The notes: generated from the letters alone by a model not told the origin. Shown: positions 41,202 to 53,817, counted from the first letter of the stretch. The stretch is 64,000 bases of DNA from an uncultured Clostridia bacterium (GCA_904393115.1 CAJFMX010000007.1:38963-102962), one strand, 5' to 3'. Made by a program: numbers and translations.

Positions 41202-43015
41202 GCGGTTACCTCGCTGCTCATCTGCATGTTGAAGATGTGGCGGTAGATGCCCTCCTGCGCCATGAGCTCCTCGTGCGTGCCCATCTGCTGCACGCGCCCC
41301 TTGTCCAGGACCAGGATGCAGTCCGCGCTCATGAGGGTGGTGACGCGGTGGGAGATCAGGATGACCGTGGAGCCGCCCAGGTGCGTCTTGAGCTGGGTGC
41401 GGATCTTGAGGTCCGTCTCCGCGTCCACGGCCGAGAGCGAGTCGTCAAAGACCATGATCGGCGCGCGCTGCGTGAGCATCCGCGCGATCGCCGTGCGCTG
41501 CTTCTGCCCACCGGAGAGGGTCACGCCGCGCTCGCCCACGACCGTGTCGTATCCGTGCGCAAAGTCGGAGATGGCCTCGTCCACGCAGGCGATGGAGGCG
41601 GCGCGCCGGATCTCGCCCATGTCCATGTCGCGCGCGGTGATGCCGATGTTCTCCCGGATCGTGCGGCTGAAGAGGAAGGGCTCCTGCAGGCACATGCCCA
41701 CGCCCCGGCGCAGGTAGTCCGCGCGGATGTCGCGCACGTCCACCCCGCCGATGGAGACCGTGCCGCAGCCCTCCGGCACCTCGTAGAGGCGGTTGAGCAG
41801 GTACATCAGCGTGCTCTTTCCGGACGAGGTCGAGCCCAGGATCGCGAACGTGGACCCCGCGGGGATGGTGAAGGAGACGTCCTTGAGCACCGGCGGGTTG
41901 TCGTCGTAGGCAAAGGTCACGTGGTCGAACACGATGTCCTGCCGGAGGTCCGGCTCCAGGGCGCCGGGGCGGTCCTCCTCCTCCGGGGAGGACATGATGT
42001 AGTTGATGCGGTCGATGGATACGCTCGCCTTGGACATGTCCGCGATCACGCGGCCGAGCTGGCGCACGGGCCAGGTGAGCATCGAGTTATAGGAGATGAA
42101 GGCGATGAACTCGCCCGCGGTCATCTCCCCCTGCACGCTGAGCACCGAACCCAGGACGATGATGAGCATCACCTGCAGGAGCGAGACGAAGTCGCCCGTT
42201 CCCCAGAAGATGGCCAGCACCTTGCACAGCCGCATCCAGAGGTTGGTGTAGACGTTGTTCTGCTTTTCAAAGCGGTCCTTTTCGTATTTCTCGCGGCCAA
42301 AGGCGCGCACGACGCGCACGCCCGTCAGGTTTTCCTGCGCGATGGTGGAAAGGACGCCTTCGCTCTCGTCGCACTTGGTGAAGCGGTCGCTGATCTTGCG
42401 CTGAAAGATCATGGAATAGGTGAAGATGACCGGGATGGAGACCATCGCCACGACCGAAAGGCGCAGGTTCATCGAGATCATGAACGAAAGCGACAGCACC
42501 AGCAGGATGCTGATGCGCACCACGTTCATGAACTGATCGGTCACGAAGTTGCGCACCGTGTCCACGTCCGAGGTGCAGCGCTGGATGATGTCGCCGGTCT
42601 GGTTCTTCATGTGCCAGGCAAAGGGCAGGCGCTGGATGTGCGCAAAGAGCAGATTGCGGATGCGGCAGACGAACGTCTCCGACGCGCGCGCCGTCTCCAG
42701 CAGGTTGACGAAGCGGAACACCGCCGTCAGCGCCGCGATCAGCACCACCGCCGCCGCGATCCAGAGCAGGTTGCCCTTGAGCGCCTCGACCCCGCCCACG
42801 GCGTCGACCAGCGCCGCAAGGAACCCGGGAACGCGCAGCGGTTCGGATCCGATGACGCTGTCGACGGTGAGCTTGATGATCTGCGGGGTGATCATCTCCG
42901 TCAGCGTCACAAAGAGCGAGCCCAGGATGGCCAGCAGGTAGTACCGCTTGCTGCCCCGCAGGAAGAGGAAGATCAGCTGCACACGGCTCATCTTCCCGTT
43001 CTGTCGTGTCTTCAT
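41198..43015 (-). CDS. Heterodimeric ABC exporter, subunit with degenerate Walker B
   Basis: The 605-residue half-transporter has six TM helices followed by an ABC domain with Walker A GSTSSGKST (near 390) and a canonical LSGGQKQR signature (near 499). Walker B is IMVFDDSLSAVD, where the catalytic Glu is replaced by Asp. Together with the altered signature in the partner this forms one degenerate and one working ATP site. GGAGG lies before the start at 43015. It is the first gene of an operon with its partner and probably the MFS efflux gene. Confidence 0.93.
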   Translation of the reverse strand: MKTRQNGKMSRVQLIFLFLRGSKRYYLLAILGSLFVTLTEMITPQIIKLTVDSVIGSEPLRVPGFLAALVDAVGGVEALKGNLLWIAAAVVLIAALTAVFRFVNLLETARASETFVCRIRNLLFAHIQRLPFAWHMKNQTGDIIQRCTSDVDTVRNFVTDQFMNVVRISILLVLSLSFMISMNLRLSVVAMVSIPVIFTYSMIFQRKISDRFTKCDESEGVLSTIAQENLTGVRVVRAFGREKYEKDRFEKQNNVYTNLWMRLCKVLAIFWGTGDFVSLLQVMLIIVLGSVLSVQGEMTAGEFIAFISYNSMLTWPVRQLGRVIADMSKASVSIDRINYIMSSPEEEDRPGALEPDLRQDIVFDHVTFAYDDNPPVLKDVSFTIPAGSTFAILGSTSSGKSTLMYLLNRLYEVPEGCGTVSIGGVDVRDIRADYLRRGVGMCLQEPFLFSRTIRENIGITARDMDMGEIRRAASIACVDEAISDFAHGYDTVVGERGVTLSGGQKQRTAIARMLTQRAPIMVFDDSLSAVDAETDLKIRTQLKTHLGGSTVILISHRVTTLMSADCILVLDKGRVQQMGTHEELMAQEGIYRHIFNMQMSSEVTA

Positions 43016-43056
43016 AACTCCTCCATACGTTGTTTTTTTTACACGGATACAGGCCC

Positions 43057-43085
43057 ATTGTATCGGATGGCCCCGCGCTTGTCAA
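43057..43085 (-). promoter_or_regulatory. Promoter of the ABC exporter operon
   Basis: On the minus strand, TTGACA (43085-43080), 17 bp, TACAAT (43062-43057), near consensus. Confidence 0.8.
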
Positions 43086-43120
43086 CGGGGGATGTAACAA
43101 AATGGTAATATTTTTTGCGG

Positions 43121-43157
43121 AAAAAGGGGAGGGCTGCGCCTATGGCGCAGCCCTCCC
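43121..43157 (-). terminator. Terminator after carB
   Basis: Perfect 14-bp stem GGGAGGGCTGCGCC with its complement (43127-43140 and 43144-43157). On the minus strand the loop is ATA and the stem is followed by CCTTTTT. Confidence 0.88.
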
Positions 43158-43174
43158 AACGTCCAAGTGAGGGT

Positions 43175-46390
<3,216 letters not shown>

Positions 46391-46497
46391 GTTATCTTCC
46401 CCTTTTTCGCGTTCGATGGAATGCAGAATGCATACAGGTTCAGTATAGCACACTTTTTGCAGGAAAAGGAGCGCTTTCCCGCGATTTCGGGAGAAAT

Positions 46498-47724
46498 TTA
46501 CATACCGGCGCGATTGTTTGCCGCCGGGCGCTCGGCGCGGCGGTAGGCCAGCAGCACCACGAACGACCCCGCCAGCAGGAACAGCGCGAAGAACAGGAAC
46601 GTATTCTGCAGCCCCAGCACCGAGCTCTCCGACAGGTACCCGCCCACCAGGCTCCCGAAGATCCGGGAAAAGCCCGCGGTGATCATGGCCAGCAGGGTCT
46701 GCGCGGTGGACTTGAGCTCCGGCGGGAAGCGCTCGTGGATGAGGTTTGCCGAGCAGTAGTAGTTCGTCATGTAGCTGACCGACTGCAGGAGCTGGGCGAA
46801 GGTCAGCATCGCGAAGGCCCCCGCGCCGAAAAACCCGCTCACATAGGTCAGAAACAGCCGCAGCGCGCAGAAGAAGGCGGAGGCCACGATGATGGTCGAG
46901 CCGCGGATCTTCTTCATCACCCGGTCGATCAGCAGGAGCGTCGGGATCTCCGACAGCGCGGAGAAGGCGTTGAGCAGGCCGCAGGCGTTGTTGTCATACC
47001 CCAGCTCCGAGGCGTACAGCGGCAGGTAGGTGTAGGCGCAGATCCCCACCGAGATCACAAAGTTTGCAATCAGCAGGAAGAGCACCATCGGGTCGCGCAG
47101 CAGGGGCCGCAGCGAGAGGGGCTTCTTTTCGCCCGCGTTTTTCTGCGCGGCGCGCATGCGCTGTTCGTCCGACCGGGGAAAGAAGAGGGTCGCAGCCGCC
47201 GCGGCGCAGGTGAAGATCACGTATGCGTAGAAGATGCGCCTTAAGTCCAGGGAGAACAGGGTGCCCAGCAGGATCGGTATCAGCGCGTAGCCGACCGTCC
47301 CGCAAAGGCGGATGGGCGAAAAGCGGTAGCGGTTCTTCGTGCAGAATTCCAGCGCCATGGCGTCCGCCATGGGCAGGACCGACATGTTGAAGAGCACGTA
47401 CAGCACCGAGACAAAGAGAATATACCCAAACGACGCGCCCAGCAGGTACAGCAGCGCGCACGCCGCCGACAGCACGAGCGTCAGCAGCAGCACGAACTTG
47501 CGGTTCGTGCGGTCCGCAAGGCGCCCCCAGGCCGTCTGAAACACCAGGGACGCGAAGGGGCCGATGGCCGTGATCAGGCCGATCTGGCTCGTGGACAGGC
47601 CCGCTTCCTTATAGTAGAGCTGGATGTACGGGCTGTAGGAGCCGTTGCCCATGTAGATCAGCGCAAAGACCAAGCCGACAAGGAGGATTCCCCGGTGCCG
47701 GTGCAGGAAAATTCGTGCGTTCAT
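46498..47724 (-). CDS. MFS transporter of the LacY/nucleoside-symporter-like family
   Basis: The 408-residue protein has 12 predicted helices and the MFS_1-like features of oligosaccharide symporters: YMGNGSYSPYIQLYYKEAGLS at the start (cited as YMGNGSYSPYIQ), TAWGRLADRTNRKF after helix 2, and RLCGTVGYAL in helix 5. Substrate is unknown. Start MNARIF at 47724 has GGATGGGTGG upstream; a longer frame to 47784 runs into the promoter. It lies 107 bp before carB on the same strand with no clear terminator between. Confidence 0.83.
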   Translation of the reverse strand: MNARIFLHRHRGILLVGLVFALIYMGNGSYSPYIQLYYKEAGLSTSQIGLITAIGPFASLVFQTAWGRLADRTNRKFVLLLTLVLSAACALLYLLGASFGYILFVSVLYVLFNMSVLPMADAMALEFCTKNRYRFSPIRLCGTVGYALIPILLGTLFSLDLRRIFYAYVIFTCAAAAATLFFPRSDEQRMRAAQKNAGEKKPLSLRPLLRDPMVLFLLIANFVISVGICAYTYLPLYASELGYDNNACGLLNAFSALSEIPTLLLIDRVMKKIRGSTIIVASAFFCALRLFLTYVSGFFGAGAFAMLTFAQLLQSVSYMTNYYCSANLIHERFPPELKSTAQTLLAMITAGFSRIFGSLVGGYLSESSVLGLQNTFLFFALFLLAGSFVVLLAYRRAERPAANNRAGM

Positions 47725-47760
47725 GTGGTCCACCCATCCTTTTGTATTTTTGTCGAATCT

Positions 47761-47789
47761 ATGATACCATTTCCGATCCGGCAAGACAA
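47761..47789 (-). promoter_or_regulatory. Promoter of the MFS gene
   Basis: On the minus strand, TTGTCT (47789-47784), 17 bp, TATCAT (47766-47761). Confidence 0.65.
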
Positions 47790-47869
47790 GGGCGAGTTCC
47801 GGGAAACACGGTACAATGAGATTTTACAAAAACTGAATCTGAATGAAATGGGATTTCACCAAAGCGGCG

Positions 47870-47898
47870 TTGACAGATCCCAATTCCAATATTAGAAT
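47870..47898 (+). promoter_or_regulatory. Promoter of the sugar-binding lipoprotein gene
   Basis: Consensus TTGACA (47870-47875), 17 bp, TAGAAT (47893-47898), in an AT-rich gap. Confidence 0.8.
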
Positions 47899-47936
47899 AG
47901 AGCCGTAATATTGATGAAGCGAAAGGCGTTTGCGGG

Positions 47937-49250
47937 ATGAAAAGACGAAAGTGTTTTTGGATCGGCGCGATCTGTGCGGCAATTTTGTTTTCCGTCGTGG
48001 GCTGCACGGAGCCCGCACAGATGCAGGGTTCGCCCAGCCACCCCAGCGAACAGGAGGGCCAGGTCACCATCCGGTTTCTGCACATTTGGAGCGAGCACGA
48101 GCAGACGATGGAAAAGATCGTCCGCGCGGTGGAGGAGGAGAACGAGGCCCTGCGCGTGGAGATCAACACCGTGGACTGGAGTTCGGTGAACCGGGAGGTG
48201 CAGTCCGCCGCGGCCTCCGCCAGCATGTACGATGTGTTTTTTCAATATGCGGATGAGTTCGGCAGCGCGCACAGCCAGGGGCTGGTGCTGGACCTGACCC
48301 CCTACATGGACGAGGAATGGGCCGGCGGCTTTCAGCCCGGCGCCCTTGCGGAATACACCCTGGAGGACGGCCTGTACGGCATCCCCTTCCGGGGCAGCGG
48401 CGTGGTCGTGATCTACAACGAGGACCTGTTCAACCGCTACGGCTGGCGCAAGCCCTCCTCCCAGGAGGAGATGACGGCGCTGATGCAGCTGGCCCTGAAC
48501 GAAGGCCTCGTCCCGCTCGCCGCCGCGGGCCGGCCGGACGGGTTCCAGATCGAGGCGCTGCGGGGCATCGTGACGAATTACGTCACCCTGGAGGCCGGGA
48601 ACCTCGACGACGCGGACCGCCTGCGCGGCCGGCGCACGGACTGGCAGGGCGAGCTCGCCGTGGGCGCCCAGCGCGTCAAGGACTGGGTCGAGCGGGGCTT
48701 CTTCGGGCCCAGCCCCCTGTCCGTGGACGAGGAGGCCGCGATCGACAGCTTCCTCTCCGGCCAGGCGGCCATGCTCCTGTGCAATACGAACGACCTGTAC
48801 CAGCTGCGCGGCCAGGAGGACTACCTCGCCTTCTCCATGGACTGCTTCCTGTTCCCGGGGCCGGAGTCCTGCGAAGAGACCCTCTTCTCCGACGCCTGCT
48901 ATCAGGACGGCTTTGCGGTCTACGCCGGCACCGAGCACCCCCAGGAGGCGGTGCAGCTCCTGCGCGGCCTGACCAACCCGGAGAACTGCGCCTCCTGGGC
49001 GGAGGAGACCCTCTCGGTCATGGCCGTGCAGGACGTCGAGTACGAGGACAAGCTGCTGTGCGCGTTCAACGACTTCTTCCAGCTCGCCGGCCGGAGCCGC
49101 GTCGTCCCGGACTATGCCCTGGGCGATTCGCAGACGCAGAAGGCGCAGCTCTTCGTCTCCTATCTGACCAGCGACATGACCGCGGACGACTTTGAAACCA
49201 ACTACGAGAACATCACCCGCGCCGCCATCCGCGCCAGCGAGGCGGGATGA
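47937..49250 (+). CDS. Orphan extracellular sugar-binding lipoprotein (SBP family 1)
   Basis: The 437-residue protein has a lipoprotein signal with lipobox SVVGC (Cys23), a Ser/Pro/Gln linker, and the family-1 solute-binding fold with IRFLHIWSEHEQ, YDVFFQYADEF, YGIPFRGSGVVVIYN and FLSGQAAMLL. Proteins of this kind bind oligosaccharides for CUT1 ABC importers. No permease genes flank it; both neighbours have their own promoters. It may serve a distant importer or a sugar-sensing histidine kinase. AAAGG precedes the start. Confidence 0.88.
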   Translation: MKRRKCFWIGAICAAILFSVVGCTEPAQMQGSPSHPSEQEGQVTIRFLHIWSEHEQTMEKIVRAVEEENEALRVEINTVDWSSVNREVQSAAASASMYDVFFQYADEFGSAHSQGLVLDLTPYMDEEWAGGFQPGALAEYTLEDGLYGIPFRGSGVVVIYNEDLFNRYGWRKPSSQEEMTALMQLALNEGLVPLAAAGRPDGFQIEALRGIVTNYVTLEAGNLDDADRLRGRRTDWQGELAVGAQRVKDWVERGFFGPSPLSVDEEAAIDSFLSGQAAMLLCNTNDLYQLRGQEDYLAFSMDCFLFPGPESCEETLFSDACYQDGFAVYAGTEHPQEAVQLLRGLTNPENCASWAEETLSVMAVQDVEYEDKLLCAFNDFFQLAGRSRVVPDYALGDSQTQKAQLFVSYLTSDMTADDFETNYENITRAAIRASEAG

Positions 49251-49268
49251 GGCGCCCCGGCCAAGAAT

Positions 49269-49305
49269 GAAAAGGCCCCTGCCGCGCGGCGGCGGGGGCC
49301 TTTTC
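49269..49305 (+). terminator. Terminator after the lipoprotein gene
   Basis: A 16-bp stem with one G-U pair (49269-49284 with 49290-49305), ending in TTTTC. Confidence 0.75.
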
Positions 49306-49415
49306 GCGCGCCGGGGAAACCGCAGATCCTGCGCAAAAAATCGACAAAATCCGGGCAACCTGCGGCCCGATTTCGTCGTTTTCTATGCGGAAGGGCGCGG
49401 TTTCCGTGCAGCCGA

Positions 49416-49444
49416 TTGAATCCAGAGAAAACCTGTGGTATAAT
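49416..49444 (+). promoter_or_regulatory. Promoter of the CapA-like gene
   Basis: TTGAAT (49416-49421), 17 bp, consensus TATAAT (49439-49444). Transcription would start near 49451, which favours the GTG start at 49478. Confidence 0.75.
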
Positions 49445-49477
49445 AACCAAAAAAGAATGCAGAAAGGGCGTGTGCCT

Positions 49478-50842
49478 GTGCTCTATACGCGAAATAAGCC
49501 GCATAAAAGAAGACCGAATTGGCGGAACATCCTGCTGACGGCGCTGTGCGTTGTGCTCCTTGCCACCAGCGTCACCTTGCTCGTGCGCGCCGTGCCCAGC
49601 TGGCTGAAAAACAGTGGGGACGACCTCCAGCTGAACAACCCCTCCGCGCCGCCGAGCGCGACGCCGGAGGCCTCCCCGGACAGCTCCCCCGCGCAGACGC
49701 CCGCCGCCTCCCCGGACGGCGAGCCCACGGAAAGCCCGGAAGCTTCTCCCTCGGCAACGCCCGCGCGCGGCTCCGGCACGCAGTCGGTGACGCTGGGCGC
49801 GGTGGGCGACATCCTCCTGCACGCGCAGGAGCTGCAGGCCGCAAGCCTGGAGGCCGGCGGGTACGACTTTACGAATTTCTTCAGCCGCATCGCGGCCTAT
49901 ACCTCCTGGCAGGACTTCACCATCGGCAGCCTGGGCGCCACGGTCGGCACCTCCAACTACGACGCGGTGACCGCGCCGGCCTCCCTGCTCACGGCCCTGT
50001 CCGACGCGGGGTTTGACGTGCTGAACCTGGCCGGGGCGCACATCCTCGACCGGGACATCGCCGGCGCGCAGCAGACCGTGCAGGCCGTGCGCGACGCAGG
50101 GCTCCACGGCGTGGGCGCCTACGACAGCGGGTCGGAGTACGTCAACCCGCTCATCCTCACCAAGGACGACCTGCGCATCGCCGTGCTCAGCTACACCGAG
50201 TCCACGCTCCAGACGCCCGAGGGCGCGGCCGATACCGTCAAGTACCTCAACGAGACCACCTTTGACAACGACATGAAGCAGGTCGAGGCCGACGCCGCCG
50301 GCGTGGACTTCGTCGTGGTCTGCGTCCGCTGGGACGGCGAGGAGGACGTGCTCACCGACTCGCAGAAGAACTGGGCGCAGGTCTTTGCCGACCGCGGCGT
50401 GGACGTCGTGCTCGGCACCCACGCGAGCCTGCCGCAGACCCTGACGTACGTCCAGGGCCGGGACGGCGGCAGGACCCTTGTGGCCTACGGCCTGGGCAAC
50501 TTCGTCGGCCCCACGCGCTCGGGCGGCGAGGACGCGGGCTATGTGCTCAGCGTCACCCTCACCAAGAACTTTGACACCGGGGAGGAGAGCATCGACAGCG
50601 TGACCTATGTGCCGACCTGGGTGCTCAAGTACTCGGCGGGCGGCAAGTACTCCTTCGAGGTCCTGTCCGCCGTCGAATACAGCGAGCGGGGCTACCAGAA
50701 CATGAGCGCGAGCGACCGCACGCGCGTCGCCGCCGTGCCCGCGGAGATCCAGGAGGCCCTGGGCGCGGACGCCGGCACCCTGGACGAGACGCGGCGCGAG
50801 ATGGTCGACGGCGTGAGCACGGTCGTGCAGGAGGAAGAATAA
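49478..50842 (+). CDS. CapA-family (PgsA-like) membrane-anchored phosphoesterase-like protein
   Basis: The 454-residue protein has a basic N-terminus and one TM helix (about residues 17-38, NILLTALCVVLLATSVTLLV). An extracytoplasmic Pro/Ser/Glu-rich linker (about 50-100, repeated SP/TP) and a CapA calcineurin-like domain follow. The domain starts with LGAVGDILLH, has NLAGAHILDRDIAG where the family usually has NHxxD, then GAYDSG, and VLGTHASLPQ and YGLGNFV. Related CapA/PgsA proteins act in poly-gamma-glutamate capsule export. No capB/C is nearby, so this is a stand-alone member. GTG 49478 has AGGG nine bases away; ATG 49457 lies too near the transcription start. Confidence 0.85.
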   Translation: MLYTRNKPHKRRPNWRNILLTALCVVLLATSVTLLVRAVPSWLKNSGDDLQLNNPSAPPSATPEASPDSSPAQTPAASPDGEPTESPEASPSATPARGSGTQSVTLGAVGDILLHAQELQAASLEAGGYDFTNFFSRIAAYTSWQDFTIGSLGATVGTSNYDAVTAPASLLTALSDAGFDVLNLAGAHILDRDIAGAQQTVQAVRDAGLHGVGAYDSGSEYVNPLILTKDDLRIAVLSYTESTLQTPEGAADTVKYLNETTFDNDMKQVEADAAGVDFVVVCVRWDGEEDVLTDSQKNWAQVFADRGVDVVLGTHASLPQTLTYVQGRDGGRTLVAYGLGNFVGPTRSGGEDAGYVLSVTLTKNFDTGEESIDSVTYVPTWVLKYSAGGKYSFEVLSAVEYSERGYQNMSASDRTRVAAVPAEIQEALGADAGTLDETRREMVDGVSTVVQEEE

Positions 50843-50850
50843 AAGCGCAA

Positions 50851-50892
50851 AAAAGGGGCGCTCCGGTCGTTTCGGGCCGGGGCGCCCCTTTT
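50851..50892 (+). terminator. Terminator after the CapA-like gene
   Basis: A 16-bp stem with one wobble (50851-50866 with 50877-50892) with A4 and T4 ends. The kinase follows, so it may be partial. Confidence 0.75.
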
Positions 50893-50919
50893 GCCGCGCA
50901 GGGGAGAGGAGAGAGGAAC

Positions 50920-51438
50920 GTGAATCCGCAATTCTATCTCATCACCGGCGTCATGGCGTCGGGAAAGTCCACGGTGGCCGAGTGCCTGGCGCAGGAGCTG
51001 GAACCCTGCGCGCACGTGCGCGGCGATGCGTTTCGCCGCATGATCGCCTCCGGCAGGCGGGAGATGGGGCCGGACCCGGACCCGGAAGCGCTGCGCCAAT
51101 ACGCCCTTCGCTGCGACCTGGCCGCGCAGACGGCCCGAGCCTACTTCCAGGCGGGGTTTTCCGTCGTGCTGCAGGACAACTACTACGGCCGGGCGCTGCC
51201 CGATATGCTCGGAAGGCTGCGCGGCCTGCCGGTGCGCGTCGTCCGCCTCTGCCCGCGGCCGGAGGTCGTGGAGCAGCGGGAGCGGGACCGCGGCAAGACC
51301 GGCTATGCGCGGTTTTCCGTGCGCGCGCTGTGCGCGGACTTTCTGCGGGAAACGCCGGCCATCGGCCTTGCGCTCGACAACAGTGCGGAGACGCCGCAGC
51401 AGACCGCTGCGCGCATCCTCGCAAACCGCTGGGCGTAA
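50920..51438 (+). CDS. Small AAA_33-type P-loop kinase
   Basis: The 172-residue cytosolic protein has a P-loop GVMASGKST (residues 10-18), a DAFRR segment typical of chloramphenicol phosphotransferase/gluconate-kinase-like enzymes, DNYYG near 87, and a lid with RERDRGKTG near 124. It should phosphorylate a small molecule; the substrate is unknown. GTG start with GAGGAGAGAGGA upstream, 28 bp past the CapA terminator. Confidence 0.75.
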   Translation: MNPQFYLITGVMASGKSTVAECLAQELEPCAHVRGDAFRRMIASGRREMGPDPDPEALRQYALRCDLAAQTARAYFQAGFSVVLQDNYYGRALPDMLGRLRGLPVRVVRLCPRPEVVEQRERDRGKTGYARFSVRALCADFLRETPAIGLALDNSAETPQQTAARILANRWA

Positions 51439-51472
51439 AAAAATCCCGCCCCCGGATCGCGCCGGGGGCGGG
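51438..51472 (-). terminator. Terminator after the PBP gene
   Basis: Perfect 11-bp GC stem (51445-51455 with 51462-51472). On the minus strand it is followed by A and seven T. It also closes the kinase gene. Confidence 0.85.
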
Positions 51473-51498
51473 GAAGAGGGGATGCGCGGCGCTGCGCC

Positions 51499-53625
51499 TC
51501 AGGGCATGAGCAGCTCGCGCACCAGGTCGTAGCGGACGGTGCCCTCGTAGTTGGCGGGCAGTTCCAGCGTCACGCACACGAGGCGGGAATACTCCTCGTT
51601 GTCCACAAAGGCGATGAACCAGCCGATTTCGCGCGTCTTGTCCGAGCCGATTTCGGCGGTACCGGTCTTGCCGTAGATGGTCAGTCCATCGATGTCCGCG
51701 CGGCGGCCGGTGCCCTCCTCGACGACGCGGTGCAGCATGGGCACGATGGTGTCCAGCGCGTCCTGCGTGATGACGTCCTCCCGCCAGACGGAGGTGGGCA
51801 TCTCCTCGACGACGACGTATTCCGTGCCCTCCATGCGGCGCGTGGCCTTGACCAGGCGCGGGGTCATGATGTCCCCGTCGTTGGCCAGGGAGGAGAAGAT
51901 GCAGGCCATCTGCAGGGGGGAGATGAGCAGCTCGCCCTGGCCGTGGCCCGTACCGGCCAGAAGCTGGCGGTTCTCGTAGTTGCCGCTGGACAGGTAGCTC
52001 GGCTGGGAGACGCGCAGGTCGAAATCGATGCGCTCGTCAAAGCCCACCCGCTGCAGGAACGGCTCCAGGATGTCCCACCCGGCCTGCAGCGCCACGTAGG
52101 AGAAGTAGATATTGTCCGAATAGGTGATGGCGTTGGACATGTTCACCGGGCCGGAGTAGTAGGTGGCGCGGGTGATGGCGGGATAGGGCCAGAAGCCCGA
52201 GGGCGTCCACTGGTTGCGGTAGATCTCGCCCGTGAACTCGTAGTCCTCGTCCACAATGTCGTATTCCAGGGCCATGGCGGCAATCAGGGGCTTGACCGTG
52301 GAGCCGGGGATGTAGGAACCCTGCACCGCGCGGTTGTAGAGCGGGCTGTTGGAGTCCTCCGCCACATAGGAAGCCAAGGTCACCGGGTCCGAGTTGAGGA
52401 CGAAGAGATTGGGGTCAAAGTCCGGATAGCTGGACATGGCCAGCACGTCCCCGGTCTTTGGATCGAGCACGACCACCGCGCCGGCGAGGTTGTCCACAGA
52501 CAGCGTCGCCAGGATCTCCTCCGCGCGGACCTGCAGATCGTAATCCAGCGTGATCTCCAGGTCCAGGCCGTCCACGGCCTCCTTGCGGGCGACGGTGGAG
52601 AGCCATTGGCCGTCGCTGGCGTAGATGTCCAGGGAGTAGCCCTTTGTGCCGCAGAGCGTGTCCTCGTAGGCGGCCTCCAGGCCCGTGCGGCCTACATAGG
52701 AGGAGATGTCGTACCGCTCGGAGTCCAGGGTGTTCATCTCGTCCGCGGTGATGGCCGAGGTGTAGCCCATGGTGTGCGCGAAGAAGGAGCCGTGGGGATA
52801 GTAGCGGATCGGCGTCATGGAGGTGCGGTTGACCCCGACGCCCGGCAGCGTGGTCAGCGCGCTCTCCGTCGCCTCGGAGATGCCGCCCGGCGGATAGGAC
52901 TTGACGACCGCGGAGTCGTATTTCTGCGCGGTTTCGGAGTGGATGACCTTCTCCACGTCCGCCGCATCCATGCCCAGGACCGAGGCCAGGGCCGCGATGG
53001 TGTAGGCCTCGTCCTCGATGAGGGAGGGCTGCACGTAGACGCTCTCGGCGTAGGCGTTGACGGCATAGGCGTTGTGCGCGCTGTCCAGGATCTCGCCGCG
53101 ATCGGCCTCCAGCGTGCGCAGGCGCACGACGTTGGAGGAGGTCAGCCCCTCAAAGATCATGGCCGGCGTCCAGTTGAGGACAAAGGTCCCCGTCTCTTCC
53201 GAGTAGTCCAGAACGAAGGAAACGTCCTGCGCAAAGGTGCCCAGGATCGGGCTGTCGTAGAGGAGGGTTGCCTCCTGCGTGTAGCGCTGGCCCGCGTCCA
53301 TGGTGAGCGAGCCGTATTCCACGGAGAGCTTCGTCAGCTCGATGGCGCTGAAGATGTTCTCGTACCGCTCGGAGAAGTCCACCAGCGTCACGGCCTCCTG
53401 CGTCCCGGGCGCGAGCATCGCATAGCAACTGCCAAAGTCGTTGGCGTTGAGCAGCGCGATGAATTCGTCCAAAAAGGGGCGCGGGTCCTCCGTGGGTTCG
53501 CTCGTCTCCTGGGCGGCCGCGGCGACGGCCTGCAGGTCGATCTCGCGCGTGCTGGTGCCGCAGCCGGCCAGCAGGCACAGGGAAAGGAGAAGAAGGAGAA
53601 ATTTCGTTGTGCGGTTTCTTTTCAT
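51499..53625 (-). CDS. MecA-like class B penicillin-binding lipoprotein
   Basis: The 708-residue protein has a lipoprotein signal (lipobox LLAGC, Cys22) and an NTF2-like MecA_N domain (about 45-165: FLDEFIALLNANDFGSCYAM). A PBP dimerisation domain (about 165-330) and a transpeptidase domain follow. Catalytic motifs are SYIPGSTVKP (Ser of STVK), SDN in ITYSDNIYFS, and KTGT in IYGKTGTAEIG. This is the domain order of PBP2a (MecA) and B. subtilis PBP3. It cross-links peptidoglycan outside the membrane and could be poorly acylated by beta-lactams, which the sequence cannot prove. There is no mecI/mecR-like gene; its own promoter drives it. Confidence 0.92.
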   Translation of the reverse strand: MKRNRTTKFLLLLLSLCLLAGCGTSTREIDLQAVAAAAQETSEPTEDPRPFLDEFIALLNANDFGSCYAMLAPGTQEAVTLVDFSERYENIFSAIELTKLSVEYGSLTMDAGQRYTQEATLLYDSPILGTFAQDVSFVLDYSEETGTFVLNWTPAMIFEGLTSSNVVRLRTLEADRGEILDSAHNAYAVNAYAESVYVQPSLIEDEAYTIAALASVLGMDAADVEKVIHSETAQKYDSAVVKSYPPGGISEATESALTTLPGVGVNRTSMTPIRYYPHGSFFAHTMGYTSAITADEMNTLDSERYDISSYVGRTGLEAAYEDTLCGTKGYSLDIYASDGQWLSTVARKEAVDGLDLEITLDYDLQVRAEEILATLSVDNLAGAVVVLDPKTGDVLAMSSYPDFDPNLFVLNSDPVTLASYVAEDSNSPLYNRAVQGSYIPGSTVKPLIAAMALEYDIVDEDYEFTGEIYRNQWTPSGFWPYPAITRATYYSGPVNMSNAITYSDNIYFSYVALQAGWDILEPFLQRVGFDERIDFDLRVSQPSYLSSGNYENRQLLAGTGHGQGELLISPLQMACIFSSLANDGDIMTPRLVKATRRMEGTEYVVVEEMPTSVWREDVITQDALDTIVPMLHRVVEEGTGRRADIDGLTIYGKTGTAEIGSDKTREIGWFIAFVDNEEYSRLVCVTLELPANYEGTVRYDLVRELLMP

Positions 53626-53667
53626 GCGTATCCCCTCAAGTCGTCACAAAACGTGGGCATATGGTCT

Positions 53668-53696
53668 ATTATGACGGAAAACGCCCTCTCTGTAAA
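53668..53696 (-). promoter_or_regulatory. Promoter of the PBP gene
   Basis: On the minus strand, TTTACA (53696-53691), 17 bp, CATAAT (53673-53668). Confidence 0.65.
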
Positions 53697-53817
53697 GAAA
53701 GAATTTGCGGGGATTTTGTTCCCGGGCGCGGTGCGCCGCCCCGGCGGCGCGGCACGTAAAAAAGTTGCAAAAAATCCCGTTTTCTGTGGAAAAACTGCCT
53801 TTTTTGCGCGCGGGAAT

